8,218 nt of DNA from Gammaproteobacteria bacterium (GTDB taxonomy: Bacteria > Pseudomonadota > Gammaproteobacteria > DSM-16500): assembly GCA_009885665.1 (NCBI GenBank), contig VFKI01000164.1, positions 1-8,218 of the forward strand. The letters are read 5' to 3'. A model generated the notes under the pieces. It did not search any database and had not been told where the DNA came from. It saw nothing but the letters and a program-made list of their open reading frames with translations. This document shows, piece by piece, positions 1 to 6,286 of the stretch (the first letter of the stretch is position 1; each line of letters opens with the position of its first letter). The translations under genes were made by a program, and so were the position numbers.

Positions 1-28
1 CTCCGGGAAAAGCAACTCGGGGTCAGTG

Positions 29-135
29 GAGTCCCCTCCCGCCCTTCGGGCACCCTCCCCGCTAGCGCAAAGAGCGCGCTCCGGGGAGGGAACGCTTTGT
101 CCTCCCCCGGCACGCGCAGCGCCGGAGAGGGACTC
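29..135. repeat. GC-rich compound inverted-repeat element downstream of skp
   Basis: A strongly GC-rich block in an otherwise AT-leaning neighbourhood. The outer ends are inverted copies: GAGTCCC at 29-35 and GGGACTC at 129-135. Inside are two related hairpins joined by AACGCTTTG. The first has arms CCCTCCCC (53-60) and GGGGAGGG (83-90), with an inner stem AGCGC (64-68)/GCGCT (76-80). The second has arms CCTC (101-104)/GAGG (127-130) and CCGGC (107-111)/GCCGG (121-125). A small GCCC/GGGC hairpin sits at 41-51. This looks like a small non-coding interspersed repeat; in skp mRNA it could also act as a 3' stabilising structure. No U tract marks it as a classical terminator. Confidence 0.65.
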
Positions 136-160
136 TGTTATGGCAAGATTTGCTTTTCAA

Positions 161-176
161 TTGGTCTATTGGTCTA
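161..176. repeat. 8-bp tandem duplication (TTGGTCTA x2)
   Basis: TTGGTCTA occurs twice head to tail in the AT-rich spacer between the GC-rich element and the skp stop codon. It is a short simple duplication with no evident function. Confidence 0.5.
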
Positions 177-220
177 TAACACCATTAACCAAATGCCAAA
201 CAATCCCCTATCTTACATGA

Positions 221-766
221 TTATTTGCCGCTTTTATCAAACTGTGCAGCCACATCCTTGGTGATGTCAGTGCTATCAGCAGAATAAATCACGGCTTGGG
301 AATCTAAAACCATGCTGTAATGATCCGCTTTAGCCATCTTGGTAATGATGTTGTTCAAATCAGCCAGCACACCGCCCATGACTTTCTTTTGTTCAGCCGC
401 TAAGTCTTTTTGAAAAGCATCCGCATCTTTAGATAAGCTCGCTTGATCGCTGGAAATCTTATCCTGCAGCTTAGTTTTATCCTTTTCGGACATTTTGCCT
501 GATTCTTTCTGATACTTATCACTTCCTGCCTGCAAAGCTTTTTGTGCTGCAACCAATTTTTCTTGACGTTCTTTGAACTGATCTTGCAATTTTTTGTTCA
601 AATCAGCAATATGGCTGGATTGTTGAAAAATTTCCTGCAAATTAACAACCGCAACGCTGCCACTCGTAACCGGGGTCTTATCAGTCGTGGTATCTGCTGC
701 AAAAGCACCCGTCGCACCTACTAATAAAGCCGCACTTAATGCTGCTGAAACCAAAAGCTTTCTCAT
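221..766 (-). CDS. skp: Periplasmic chaperone Skp/OmpH family
   Basis: Skp is a trimeric periplasmic chaperone that holds unfolded outer-membrane proteins after Sec export and delivers them to the BAM complex. The 181-residue product starts MRKLLVSAAL and has a clear signal peptide (basic n-region, hydrophobic residues 4-22, likely cleavage after AFA at residue 23). A short beta segment (GSVAVVNLQEIF, about 36-47) precedes a Lys/Gln/Asp-rich helical stretch (about 52-130) that fits the long tentacle helices. The C-terminal core ends with AVIYSADSTDITKDV, typical of the OmpH family. The frame is open back to 850, but I chose the ATG at 766 because it begins the signal peptide and has GGAG at 774-777, 7 nt upstream. 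It lies just downstream of bamA, the usual partner gene. Family assignment is secure; the start is very likely. Confidence 0.93.
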   Translation of the reverse strand: MRKLLVSAALSAALLVGATGAFAADTTTDKTPVTSGSVAVVNLQEIFQQSSHIADLNKKLQDQFKERQEKLVAAQKALQAGSDKYQKESGKMSEKDKTKLQDKISSDQASLSKDADAFQKDLAAEQKKVMGGVLADLNNIITKMAKADHYSMVLDSQAVIYSADSTDITKDVAAQFDKSGK

Positions 767-819
767 AAAACATCTCCAATTAAATGATAAAGTTAAATCC
801 AAAAAGACCCGCTTGCGCC

Positions 820-850
820 ATAGTAACATACATACCGCCACTGCCGTCAA
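820..850 (-). promoter_or_regulatory. Possible promoter for skp
   Basis: Within the 131-bp bamA-skp gap the minus strand reads TTGACG (845-850) and TACTAT (820-825), separated by 19 bp, about 50 nt upstream of the skp start. The spacing is longer than ideal, so this is only a weak sigma-70-type candidate. Read-through from bamA is equally plausible. Confidence 0.22.
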
Positions 851-859
851 TCAACAGGG

Positions 860-887
860 GCTCCCGCTGAAAAACGCTTACGGGAAC
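860..887 (-). other. Weak hairpin just after bamA
   Basis: Arms GTTCCCG (887-881) and CGGGAGC (866-860) on the minus strand can form a 7-bp stem with one G-U pair and a 14-nt loop, 11 bp beyond the bamA stop codon. No U tract follows, so it is not a convincing intrinsic terminator. It might tune the bamA/skp ratio. Confidence 0.3.
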
Positions 888-897
888 CGCCGGTCAA

Positions 898-3222
898 TCA
901 ACCAAAGCTTGTGCCCATGGTGAAATCAAAGAATCGAGTATCATCCCCTGGCTTATGATTGAGTGCCTTACCAAATGCAAGGTTAATTTGACCCCACATT
1001 GGAATCAACCATTCAGCATCTATACCGGTCGCGTAACGCAACGGCCCTGAGCTCGAACCGCCATAACGGCGATTATTATAAGAATTGTATACATTACCCG
1101 CATCAAAAAATAGCGTGGTGCGCAAATGCTCTGGAAATGGATTAGGGAAGATGATACCGACAGAGCCATCGACCATTTCATTCCCACCGATCGAATTGGC
1201 CAAGTTATCTTTGGGACCTAAGGTATTCGCGGTATAGCCCCGTACTGAACCAAAACCCCCAGCATAATAATTGCTAAAAAATGGGAAATTCGTTGCGCCG
1301 CCATTAAAACTATTACCATACCCCAACCCACCATGCGCCATACCCACAAATTTACCAATAATAGGCTGATACCATACGCCATCATAAGTCGCTTTATAAT
1401 ACTTCAACGCGCGAGCACCCAATGGCGCAAACACATTCAAATAAACGCTTTGTTCATTCCCTGTGGTCGGAAAATAATAACTATTACGTGTATCGTGACT
1501 AAACCCCGTCGTCAGCTCTAATTGTCGGAAATCATGGCCATGACGCGCGACAAAATCGAGCACTTGATTATCAACACCATTGACAATATTGACGCGCGTC
1601 TCATCATAAGCTGCGCCTAAAATAAATTGATTGCTGGCGCCATCATCTGCACCGACCGGAAAGCCATATGTCACACCCAAATGATATTGATCCGTGGTAA
1701 AACCGGTAGCCAAGTTTCCGCCACGTGGATTGGTTTTCGATACGAATGCATCAAATGAACGACTGACGCCATCCGGGGTATAGAATGGATTGGTATAATT
1801 CATTGCATACGTTTGAATATAGCGGTTACGACTAAAGTTAAATCCTAGCGTATTACCTGTGCCCAAGAAATTTTTCTGATTTAACCCCGCCAACAAACCA
1901 AAACCACCGACTTGGCCATAGCTAATACCAAAGTTGGCTTGCGCCGCACTATTTTCTTTGAATTTATACCCCACATCCACTTGATCAGGATGATTGGCTA
2001 CCGGTTGCACGGCAATTTCTGCATTGCTGACATAAGGCAAACGATTCAAACGTTCTTTAGATTGCTCCAAACGCTTAGATGACACCGGCGCCGCTTCCAT
2101 TTGCAACATTTGGCGACGCAACGCATTGTCATTGGTACGCGTATTATCGATAAAGAAAATATGGCGCACATAGATCAATTTACCCGGGTTGACTAAGAAA
2201 TTTAATTGCACGGTTTTTGCCGCTTCATCAAACGCAGGCTTAACATCCACGGTTGCGTAAATATAGCCACGATCCCCTAAGACATCACTCATGGCTTTTT
2301 CACCCGCCAGCACCGCTTGACGCGAAAAAAGACTGCCATTGGCAATATTGACCGCTTTTAGCAACGCATCATTTGCCACAATATGTTGACCCGCCACGCT
2401 CACACCACTGACTTTGTAAACACTGCCTTCATTGATCGCAATGGTGAGATAAATCGATTTACGATCGGGGGTAATCTGCACCTTTGAAGATTGAATCGTA
2501 AAATGAATATAACCACGATCCATATAATAATTACGGAGCTTTTCAATACTCGATTGCAGTTTATCTTGCGAAAATTGATCGCTGGAGGTAAAGACAGTGA
2601 ATAAGCCAGGCGTGGTTAAATCCAATTGTTTCAATAAAGTGGATTCACTGAAAGCATGCGCGCCAATAATCGTAATACGATCTATTTTGGCAATCAGCCC
2701 TTCTGAAATCGCGATCGTCACCGCAAGGCGGTTATGATCCAGCGGCGTTTGTTTGATATCGACGCGCGCATTATAGCGACCCAATAAATAATATTGATTC
2801 AATAAACTTTGACGAATTTTATCGATAATCACATCGTTATAAGTGAGACCTTCGGCAATGCCAACACCTTTCATGACTTCTTTGAGTTTATCTGTCGGAA
2901 TGGCTGAGTTACCCGTGATTTTAAGTTGGCCAATCGTGGCACGCTCAACCACATGAATCACCAAGGTATTCCCATCACGCCCCAGTGACACGCGTTGAAA
3001 AAACCCTGTTTGATACAAGGCATTCATGATAGCCCCACTCCGCGCACCGGTTAATTCTTGGCCGGGATGTACGGGTAAGTAACGCAACACGGTCGCCGCA
3101 GGAATGCGTTCATTGCCAACCACTTTGATATGACGCAAAGTAAACGCATGCGCGGATGTCACGATACTGAGCGCTATGAAAGGCAAGGTAATATGTTGCA
3201 ATAGTTTTTTCAAACGAATCAT
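898..3222 (-). CDS. bamA: Outer membrane protein assembly factor BamA
   Basis: BamA is the central Omp85-family subunit of the BAM complex, which folds and inserts beta-barrel proteins into the outer membrane. The 774-residue product has a signal peptide (cleavage likely after SAHA, residue 26). Five POTRA domains follow at roughly 27-94, 95-175, 176-267, 268-347 and 348-423, then a 16-strand barrel from about 425 to the end. The conserved loop-6 motif VRGY is at 660-663, followed by TANTLGPK as in the family, and the length is close to the E. coli protein (810). Oddly, the last strand reads DFTMGTSF and is followed by one extra glycine before TGA, so the usual terminal aromatic is not the final residue. 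The ATG at 3222 has only a weak ribosome binding site (AAGTGA). The gene lies 91 bp after cdsA, without the dxr and rseP that normally intervene. Confidence 0.97.
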   Translation of the reverse strand: MIRLKKLLQHITLPFIALSIVTSAHAFTLRHIKVVGNERIPAATVLRYLPVHPGQELTGARSGAIMNALYQTGFFQRVSLGRDGNTLVIHVVERATIGQLKITGNSAIPTDKLKEVMKGVGIAEGLTYNDVIIDKIRQSLLNQYYLLGRYNARVDIKQTPLDHNRLAVTIAISEGLIAKIDRITIIGAHAFSESTLLKQLDLTTPGLFTVFTSSDQFSQDKLQSSIEKLRNYYMDRGYIHFTIQSSKVQITPDRKSIYLTIAINEGSVYKVSGVSVAGQHIVANDALLKAVNIANGSLFSRQAVLAGEKAMSDVLGDRGYIYATVDVKPAFDEAAKTVQLNFLVNPGKLIYVRHIFFIDNTRTNDNALRRQMLQMEAAPVSSKRLEQSKERLNRLPYVSNAEIAVQPVANHPDQVDVGYKFKENSAAQANFGISYGQVGGFGLLAGLNQKNFLGTGNTLGFNFSRNRYIQTYAMNYTNPFYTPDGVSRSFDAFVSKTNPRGGNLATGFTTDQYHLGVTYGFPVGADDGASNQFILGAAYDETRVNIVNGVDNQVLDFVARHGHDFRQLELTTGFSHDTRNSYYFPTTGNEQSVYLNVFAPLGARALKYYKATYDGVWYQPIIGKFVGMAHGGLGYGNSFNGGATNFPFFSNYYAGGFGSVRGYTANTLGPKDNLANSIGGNEMVDGSVGIIFPNPFPEHLRTTLFFDAGNVYNSYNNRRYGGSSSGPLRYATGIDAEWLIPMWGQINLAFGKALNHKPGDDTRFFDFTMGTSFG

Positions 3223-3234
3223 GTCTATTCACTT

Positions 3235-3264
3235 TTTATATTAAAGAGGGTTACTGTCATTCAA
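3235..3264 (-). promoter_or_regulatory. Possible promoter for bamA-skp
   Basis: The 91-bp cdsA-bamA gap contains, on the minus strand, TTGAAT (3259-3264) and TATAAA (3235-3240) with an 18-bp spacer. The -10 box ends 12 bp before the bamA ATG, so any transcript starting here would have a very short leader. I see no sigma-E-type GGAACTT/TCTGA pair, although bamA and skp are sigma-E targets in E. coli. Confidence 0.3.
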
Positions 3265-3313
3265 GTATTCTGGCGTGTCATTATGCATATTTTTGTGCGG
3301 CAAATCCAGTCAC

Positions 3314-4123
3314 TCACCGTCCCAACCACATCGCACCCAACACAAATACGGGCGCAGCGGCGGTAATACTGTCAATACGATCCAATACACCGCCATGGCC
3401 TGGCAATACGCTGCCCGAATCTTTGACGCCCGCCTGACGCTTCAACATGCTTTCAAATAAATCGCCAATGACTGCAAAAATCAAGGTAATTAACGATAAT
3501 ACCGTAGCACCCAACCACAAACGTTGCGGCGTATGGCTAAGGCTAAGTGCCGCCGCCACCACAATCAAACCCGCTAAGAGCGCGCCCAAAAAACCTTGCC
3601 AGGTTTTACCCGGACTCACCAACGGCAGCATTTTATAAGTGCCCCAGCGTTTGCCGACAAACCAAGCGCCCGAATCTGCCGCAGCCACCAATACAAATAA
3701 AAATAATACACTTTCCGGGCCATTTGAAATACGCAACGCATTCAGCGCCACCCAACACGGCACGAGCGTGAGCACGCCTAGCGCAGCACGCACGGTTTTG
3801 CCTCTTCCCCAGAGTGACGTGCCACGCGGATAAATCAATACAGCCAGTGTCGCCAATAACCACCAACCCCCCACACCCAACATAACGTGCCATATCGGCA
3901 ACCACAGCGCGCCGCCAGCAATTAATAATAAAAATAATACATAGGCCAGTTTGCCAGGTAATGATTGTATCGTCGCCAATCCCGCCCATTCAAATGCCGC
4001 CGCCGCAGTGATAAATAACGTCACCATCCCAAATACGCGCGGTGACGCTTTTAAAATTAATAATAACAAGCCGACGATCAGAATGCCTGCGGTGATCAAA
4101 CGTTTACGTGTTATATTTTCCAT
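3314..4123 (-). CDS. cdsA: Phosphatidate cytidylyltransferase (CDP-diglyceride synthase)
   Basis: CdsA makes CDP-diacylglycerol from phosphatidic acid and CTP, the branch point for all membrane phospholipids, and is an integral inner-membrane enzyme. The 269-residue protein is mostly hydrophobic, with about seven or eight membrane segments. It carries the full family signature at 225-251: SMLKR, then KDSG, then LPGHGGVLDRID, with the metal- and CTP-binding Asp and His residues present. A second typical motif, DSGAWFVGKRWG, lies mid-protein. I place the start at the ATG at 4123, which overlaps the uppS stop by one base (TGATG) and has GGAG at 4132-4135, 8 nt upstream. The TTG one codon earlier is a poorer choice. 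The overlap suggests translational coupling to uppS. It is slightly shorter than E. coli CdsA (285) but complete. Confidence 0.96.
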   Translation of the reverse strand: MENITRKRLITAGILIVGLLLLILKASPRVFGMVTLFITAAAAFEWAGLATIQSLPGKLAYVLFLLLIAGGALWLPIWHVMLGVGGWWLLATLAVLIYPRGTSLWGRGKTVRAALGVLTLVPCWVALNALRISNGPESVLFLFVLVAAADSGAWFVGKRWGTYKMLPLVSPGKTWQGFLGALLAGLIVVAAALSLSHTPQRLWLGATVLSLITLIFAVIGDLFESMLKRQAGVKDSGSVLPGHGGVLDRIDSITAAAPVFVLGAMWLGR

Positions 4124-4833
4124 CAAGTCTGCTCCGCTTTTACGTTACCGAATCGTCTTTCTCTACCCGCAAAAAATGTCAGCGCTTTATCTAATTCTGC
4201 CGCATTAAAATCTGGCCATAACACATCCGTAAAATATAATTCGCTGTAAGATAGTTGCCAAAGAAAAAAATTGCTAATACGCAATTCACCACTGGTACGA
4301 ATGAATAAATCAGGATCCGGCCAACCGGCTAAGGATAAATGCGCATCTAGCGTTGCATCTGAAATGTTATCGGGCTGCAACTGCCCAGCGGCGACTTTGC
4401 GCGCAATTTGCTGCGTCGCTGTCACGATGTCCCAACGTCCACCATAATTCGCCGCAATCACTAATTTTAAACCGGTATTATTTTGTGTCTGCTGCTCAGC
4501 CGCTGTCATTAAATCCTGTAATTTTTGGTCAAATCGTGTGCGATCACCGATCACCATCAAACGTACATTTTGTTCGTTAAGGCGACTCACTTCGCGCTCC
4601 AATGCGCTAATGAATAACGCCATCAGAATACTGACTTCATCGGCCGGACGCGACCAATTTTCACTGCTAAATGCAAACAAAGTTAACATTTCAATATTTT
4701 TGGCAACACAGGCTTCCACTGTTGCACGCACCGCACTCACGCCGGCACGATGACCGGCGACACGCGGCATAAAGCGTTTTTTTGCCCAACGGCCATTGCC
4801 GTCCATAATGATCGCAATATGTTTAGGCAGCAT
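4123..4833 (-). CDS. uppS: Undecaprenyl diphosphate synthase (cis-prenyltransferase)
   Basis: UppS condenses eight isopentenyl diphosphates onto farnesyl diphosphate to make the C55 lipid carrier for peptidoglycan and O-antigen, working at the cytoplasmic face of the membrane. The 236-residue protein has the family blocks in order: HIAIIMDGNGRWAKKR (5-20) with the catalytic Asp11; GHRAG (27-31); FAFSSENWSRP (53-63); ANYGGRWDI (128-136); and DPDLFIRTSGELRISNF (173-189), followed by WQLSYSELYF. The diphosphate-binding arginines 179 and 185 and the metal-binding Glu198 are present. The ATG follows the frr stop codon with no gap (TAA then ATG). No good Shine-Dalgarno precedes it, so translation is probably coupled to frr. 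Because dxr is missing nearby, the source of its isopentenyl diphosphate (MEP or mevalonate pathway) cannot be told from this window. Confidence 0.97.
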   Translation of the reverse strand: MLPKHIAIIMDGNGRWAKKRFMPRVAGHRAGVSAVRATVEACVAKNIEMLTLFAFSSENWSRPADEVSILMALFISALEREVSRLNEQNVRLMVIGDRTRFDQKLQDLMTAAEQQTQNNTGLKLVIAANYGGRWDIVTATQQIARKVAAGQLQPDNISDATLDAHLSLAGWPDPDLFIRTSGELRISNFFLWQLSYSELYFTDVLWPDFNAAELDKALTFFAGRERRFGNVKAEQT

Positions 4834-5391
4834 TTAAACAGCCATCAATTCCGTTTCTTTAGCGGTCAGCATTTTATCAACTTCACTCACAAAACGGTCC
4901 GTGAGTTTTTGAATATCCGCCATCAAACGATGCTCTTCATCTTCGGTAATACTATTATTTTTTAAATCTTCTTTTAACGCTCCATTCGCATCACGTCGCG
5001 CATTACGTATACTGATACGCGCATTTTCCGCTTCGGCACGAACAACTTTAATTAATTCTTTACGACGCTCTTCATTCAAGGGGGGTAAAGGAATGCGAAT
5101 AATTTCGCCCGAAGTGGCAGGATTCAAGCCGAGGTCGCCGCTGATAATCGCTTTTTCAATCGCAGGAATCATACGTTTTTCCCATGGCGTCACGGTTAAC
5201 GTACGCGCATCACTGACAGTAATATTCGCCACCTGCGTCAACGGCGTTTCCGTACCATAATAATCCAAGCGAATATGTTCTAACAAACTAGGATGCGCGC
5301 GACCCGTACGAATTCGGCTCAACTCATGTTTGAAAGATTCAATGCCCTTCTGCATACGGGCTTCTGCTTCTTTGACTTGTGCGTGCGTCAT
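4834..5391 (-). CDS. frr: Ribosome recycling factor
   Basis: RRF, with EF-G and IF3, splits post-termination ribosomes so that they can be reused. The product is 185 residues, exactly the E. coli length. It shows the typical elements: SRIRTGRAHPSLLEHI near the N-terminus, DYYGTETPLTQVANITVSDARTL in the small beta domain II (about 31-104), DLGLNPATSG, IRIPLPPLNEERRKELIK, and the long C-terminal helices of domain I containing NARRDANG. The ATG overlaps the pyrH stop as ATGA (5388-5391). GGAG at 5399-5402, 7 nt upstream, makes this start firm. The position directly after pyrH is the near-universal arrangement in proteobacteria. Nothing in the protein is unusual. Confidence 0.98.
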   Translation of the reverse strand: MTHAQVKEAEARMQKGIESFKHELSRIRTGRAHPSLLEHIRLDYYGTETPLTQVANITVSDARTLTVTPWEKRMIPAIEKAIISGDLGLNPATSGEIIRIPLPPLNEERRKELIKVVRAEAENARISIRNARRDANGALKEDLKNNSITEDEEHRLMADIQKLTDRFVSEVDKMLTAKETELMAV

Positions 5392-6116
5392 GATTTCTCT
5401 CCGTTTTTGACGAGGGTGCCGACCGCTTCGCCTTGCGCAATTTGCACGAGCGCTTGCGGCCGATTCATATTGAATACACGTAATAACACATTATTATCAC
5501 GACATAATAAAATAGCATTATGATCCATGACGCCAAGACGCTGTTCAAGCACTTCATCATACGTCAAGGTTTCATAACGCACTGCTTTCGGATTTTTGAT
5601 GGGATCGGCGGCATAGACACCATCGACTTTGGTGGCTTTTAAAATAATATCTGATTTGGTTTCAATACCACGCAATGCGGCAGTTGAATCCGTAGTGACC
5701 AATGGATTACCCGTGCCGCCCACAAAAATGACGACACGGCCTTTCTTTAAATAACGCACAGCACGTTGGCGCTCAAAGGGTTCGACTAAACCTTGTATAG
5801 CAATCGATGAGAGTACGCGCGTTGCGATGGATTTTTTCTCCAACGCATCACGCAGCGCAAGGCCATTGATTACGGTTGCCATCATCCCCATTTGATCTGC
5901 GGTGATATGGTCAAACCCCGTGGCGGATAATTCACAACCGCGCACCAAATTACCACCGCCTATCACCACGCCCACTTGCACACCCATTTTGACGACCGCA
6001 GCAATTTCATTGCTGATACGCGTTAAGCTGGCAAAATCAATGCTGTTACGATCGCCTTGTAGCGCTTCGCCACTGAGTTTGAGCATGATGCGTGCGTAAG
6101 GAAGCGAAACTTGCAT
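5388..6116 (-). CDS. pyrH: Uridylate kinase (UMP kinase)
   Basis: PyrH phosphorylates UMP to UDP with ATP, an essential step in pyrimidine nucleotide supply. The bacterial enzyme is a hexamer of the amino-acid-kinase fold, activated by GTP and inhibited by UTP. The 242-residue product has KLSGEAL (13-19), the glycine-rich loop VVIGGGNLVRG (50-60), ADQMGMMATVINGLALRDAL (73-92), GGTGNP (133-138), TTDS (141-144) and LKATKVDGVY (159-168), all hallmarks of the family. The start is well supported: AAGGA at 6124-6128 sits 7 nt before the ATG at 6116. The 170-bp spacer to tsf holds a palindromic repeat, so pyrH may have its own promoter or may receive reduced read-through from rpsB-tsf. The 3' end overlaps frr by 4 bp. 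Confidence 0.98.
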   Translation of the reverse strand: MQVSLPYARIMLKLSGEALQGDRNSIDFASLTRISNEIAAVVKMGVQVGVVIGGGNLVRGCELSATGFDHITADQMGMMATVINGLALRDALEKKSIATRVLSSIAIQGLVEPFERQRAVRYLKKGRVVIFVGGTGNPLVTTDSTAALRGIETKSDIILKATKVDGVYAADPIKNPKAVRYETLTYDEVLEQRLGVMDHNAILLCRDNNVLLRVFNMNRPQALVQIAQGEAVGTLVKNGEKS

Positions 6117-6121
6117 AGCGT

Positions 6122-6132
6122 ATTCCTTATAT
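6122..6132. repeat. 11-bp direct repeat, pyrH-proximal copy
   Basis: Plus-strand ATTCCTTATAT; on the minus strand it is ATATAAGGAAT and includes the pyrH Shine-Dalgarno AAGGA. An identical copy lies at 6272-6282, just after the tsf stop. The two copies bracket 139 bp and may be the duplicated target of an insertion. Confidence 0.6.
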
Positions 6133-6143
6133 AATATCTCAGA

Positions 6144-6171
6144 TAAATAAATTGAAATAGCTCACATTCAA
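6144..6171 (-). promoter_or_regulatory. Possible promoter for pyrH
   Basis: The minus strand reads TTGAAT (6166-6171) and TATTTA (6144-6149) with a 16-bp spacer, giving a short leader before pyrH. Both boxes depart from consensus and the region is simply AT-rich, so this is a weak candidate. Confidence 0.22.
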
Positions 6172-6180
6172 TCACAGCAC

Positions 6181-6255
6181 TGGCTTCGCCAATTTCAGGG
6201 TAAGCCGGGGGGAGAATCGCGATTCTCCCCCCAAGCCCCCCATCGCGAGAAGCCA
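6181..6255. repeat. Palindromic repeat element, copy in the tsf-pyrH gap
   Basis: A 75-bp unit bounded by inverted 7-mers TGGCTTC (6181-6187) and GAAGCCA (6249-6255). Its core at 6207-6232 is a perfect 26-bp palindrome with half-site GGGGGGAGAATCG. A second run of six C (6236-6241) follows and can compete for the same G run, so two alternative hairpins are possible in RNA. The core plus the trailing CCCCCATCGC is shared with the sequence at 8162-8204, so this is a member of a repeat family. It is non-coding. In the operon mRNA it forms a strong structure between tsf and pyrH but lacks a U tract on the minus strand. Confidence 0.72.
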
Positions 6256-6271
6256 AAAGATTTTTTTAAAA

Positions 6272-6282
6272 ATTCCTTATAT
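6272..6282. repeat. 11-bp direct repeat, tsf-proximal copy
   Basis: Identical to 6122-6132. It begins 4 bp beyond the tsf stop codon. The Shine-Dalgarno-like AAGGA here is not followed by any start codon, so it looks like a leftover copy of the pyrH ribosome binding site. Confidence 0.6.
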
Positions 6283-6286
6283 GTAA

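Noticed and set aside
26..220. Plus-strand ORF of 64 codons through the GC-rich element
   Set aside because: Its Pro/Ala/Arg-rich sequence is simply the translated hairpin repeat, the rest is AT-rich spacer, and it has no ribosome binding site.
767..850. Longer skp start at 850
   Set aside because: It would put 28 residues before a textbook signal peptide and lacks the GGAG found before the ATG at 766.
4124..4126. TTG as the cdsA start
   Set aside because: The next codon is ATG with better Shine-Dalgarno spacing and a TGATG junction with uppS.
6207..6241. G-quadruplex on the minus strand
   Set aside because: There are only two G6 tracts with no proper loops within them. The perfect palindrome explains the G and C runs better.
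6023..6256. Minus-strand 77-codon ORF across the palindrome and the 5' part of pyrH
   Set aside because: It reads repeat sequence and then pyrH in the wrong frame, and it resembles no family.
6207..6275. Intrinsic terminator at the tsf-pyrH palindrome
   Set aside because: The T run at 6261-6267 lies on the plus strand, about 28 bp past the stem and facing no gene. On the transcribed minus strand no U tract follows the hairpin.
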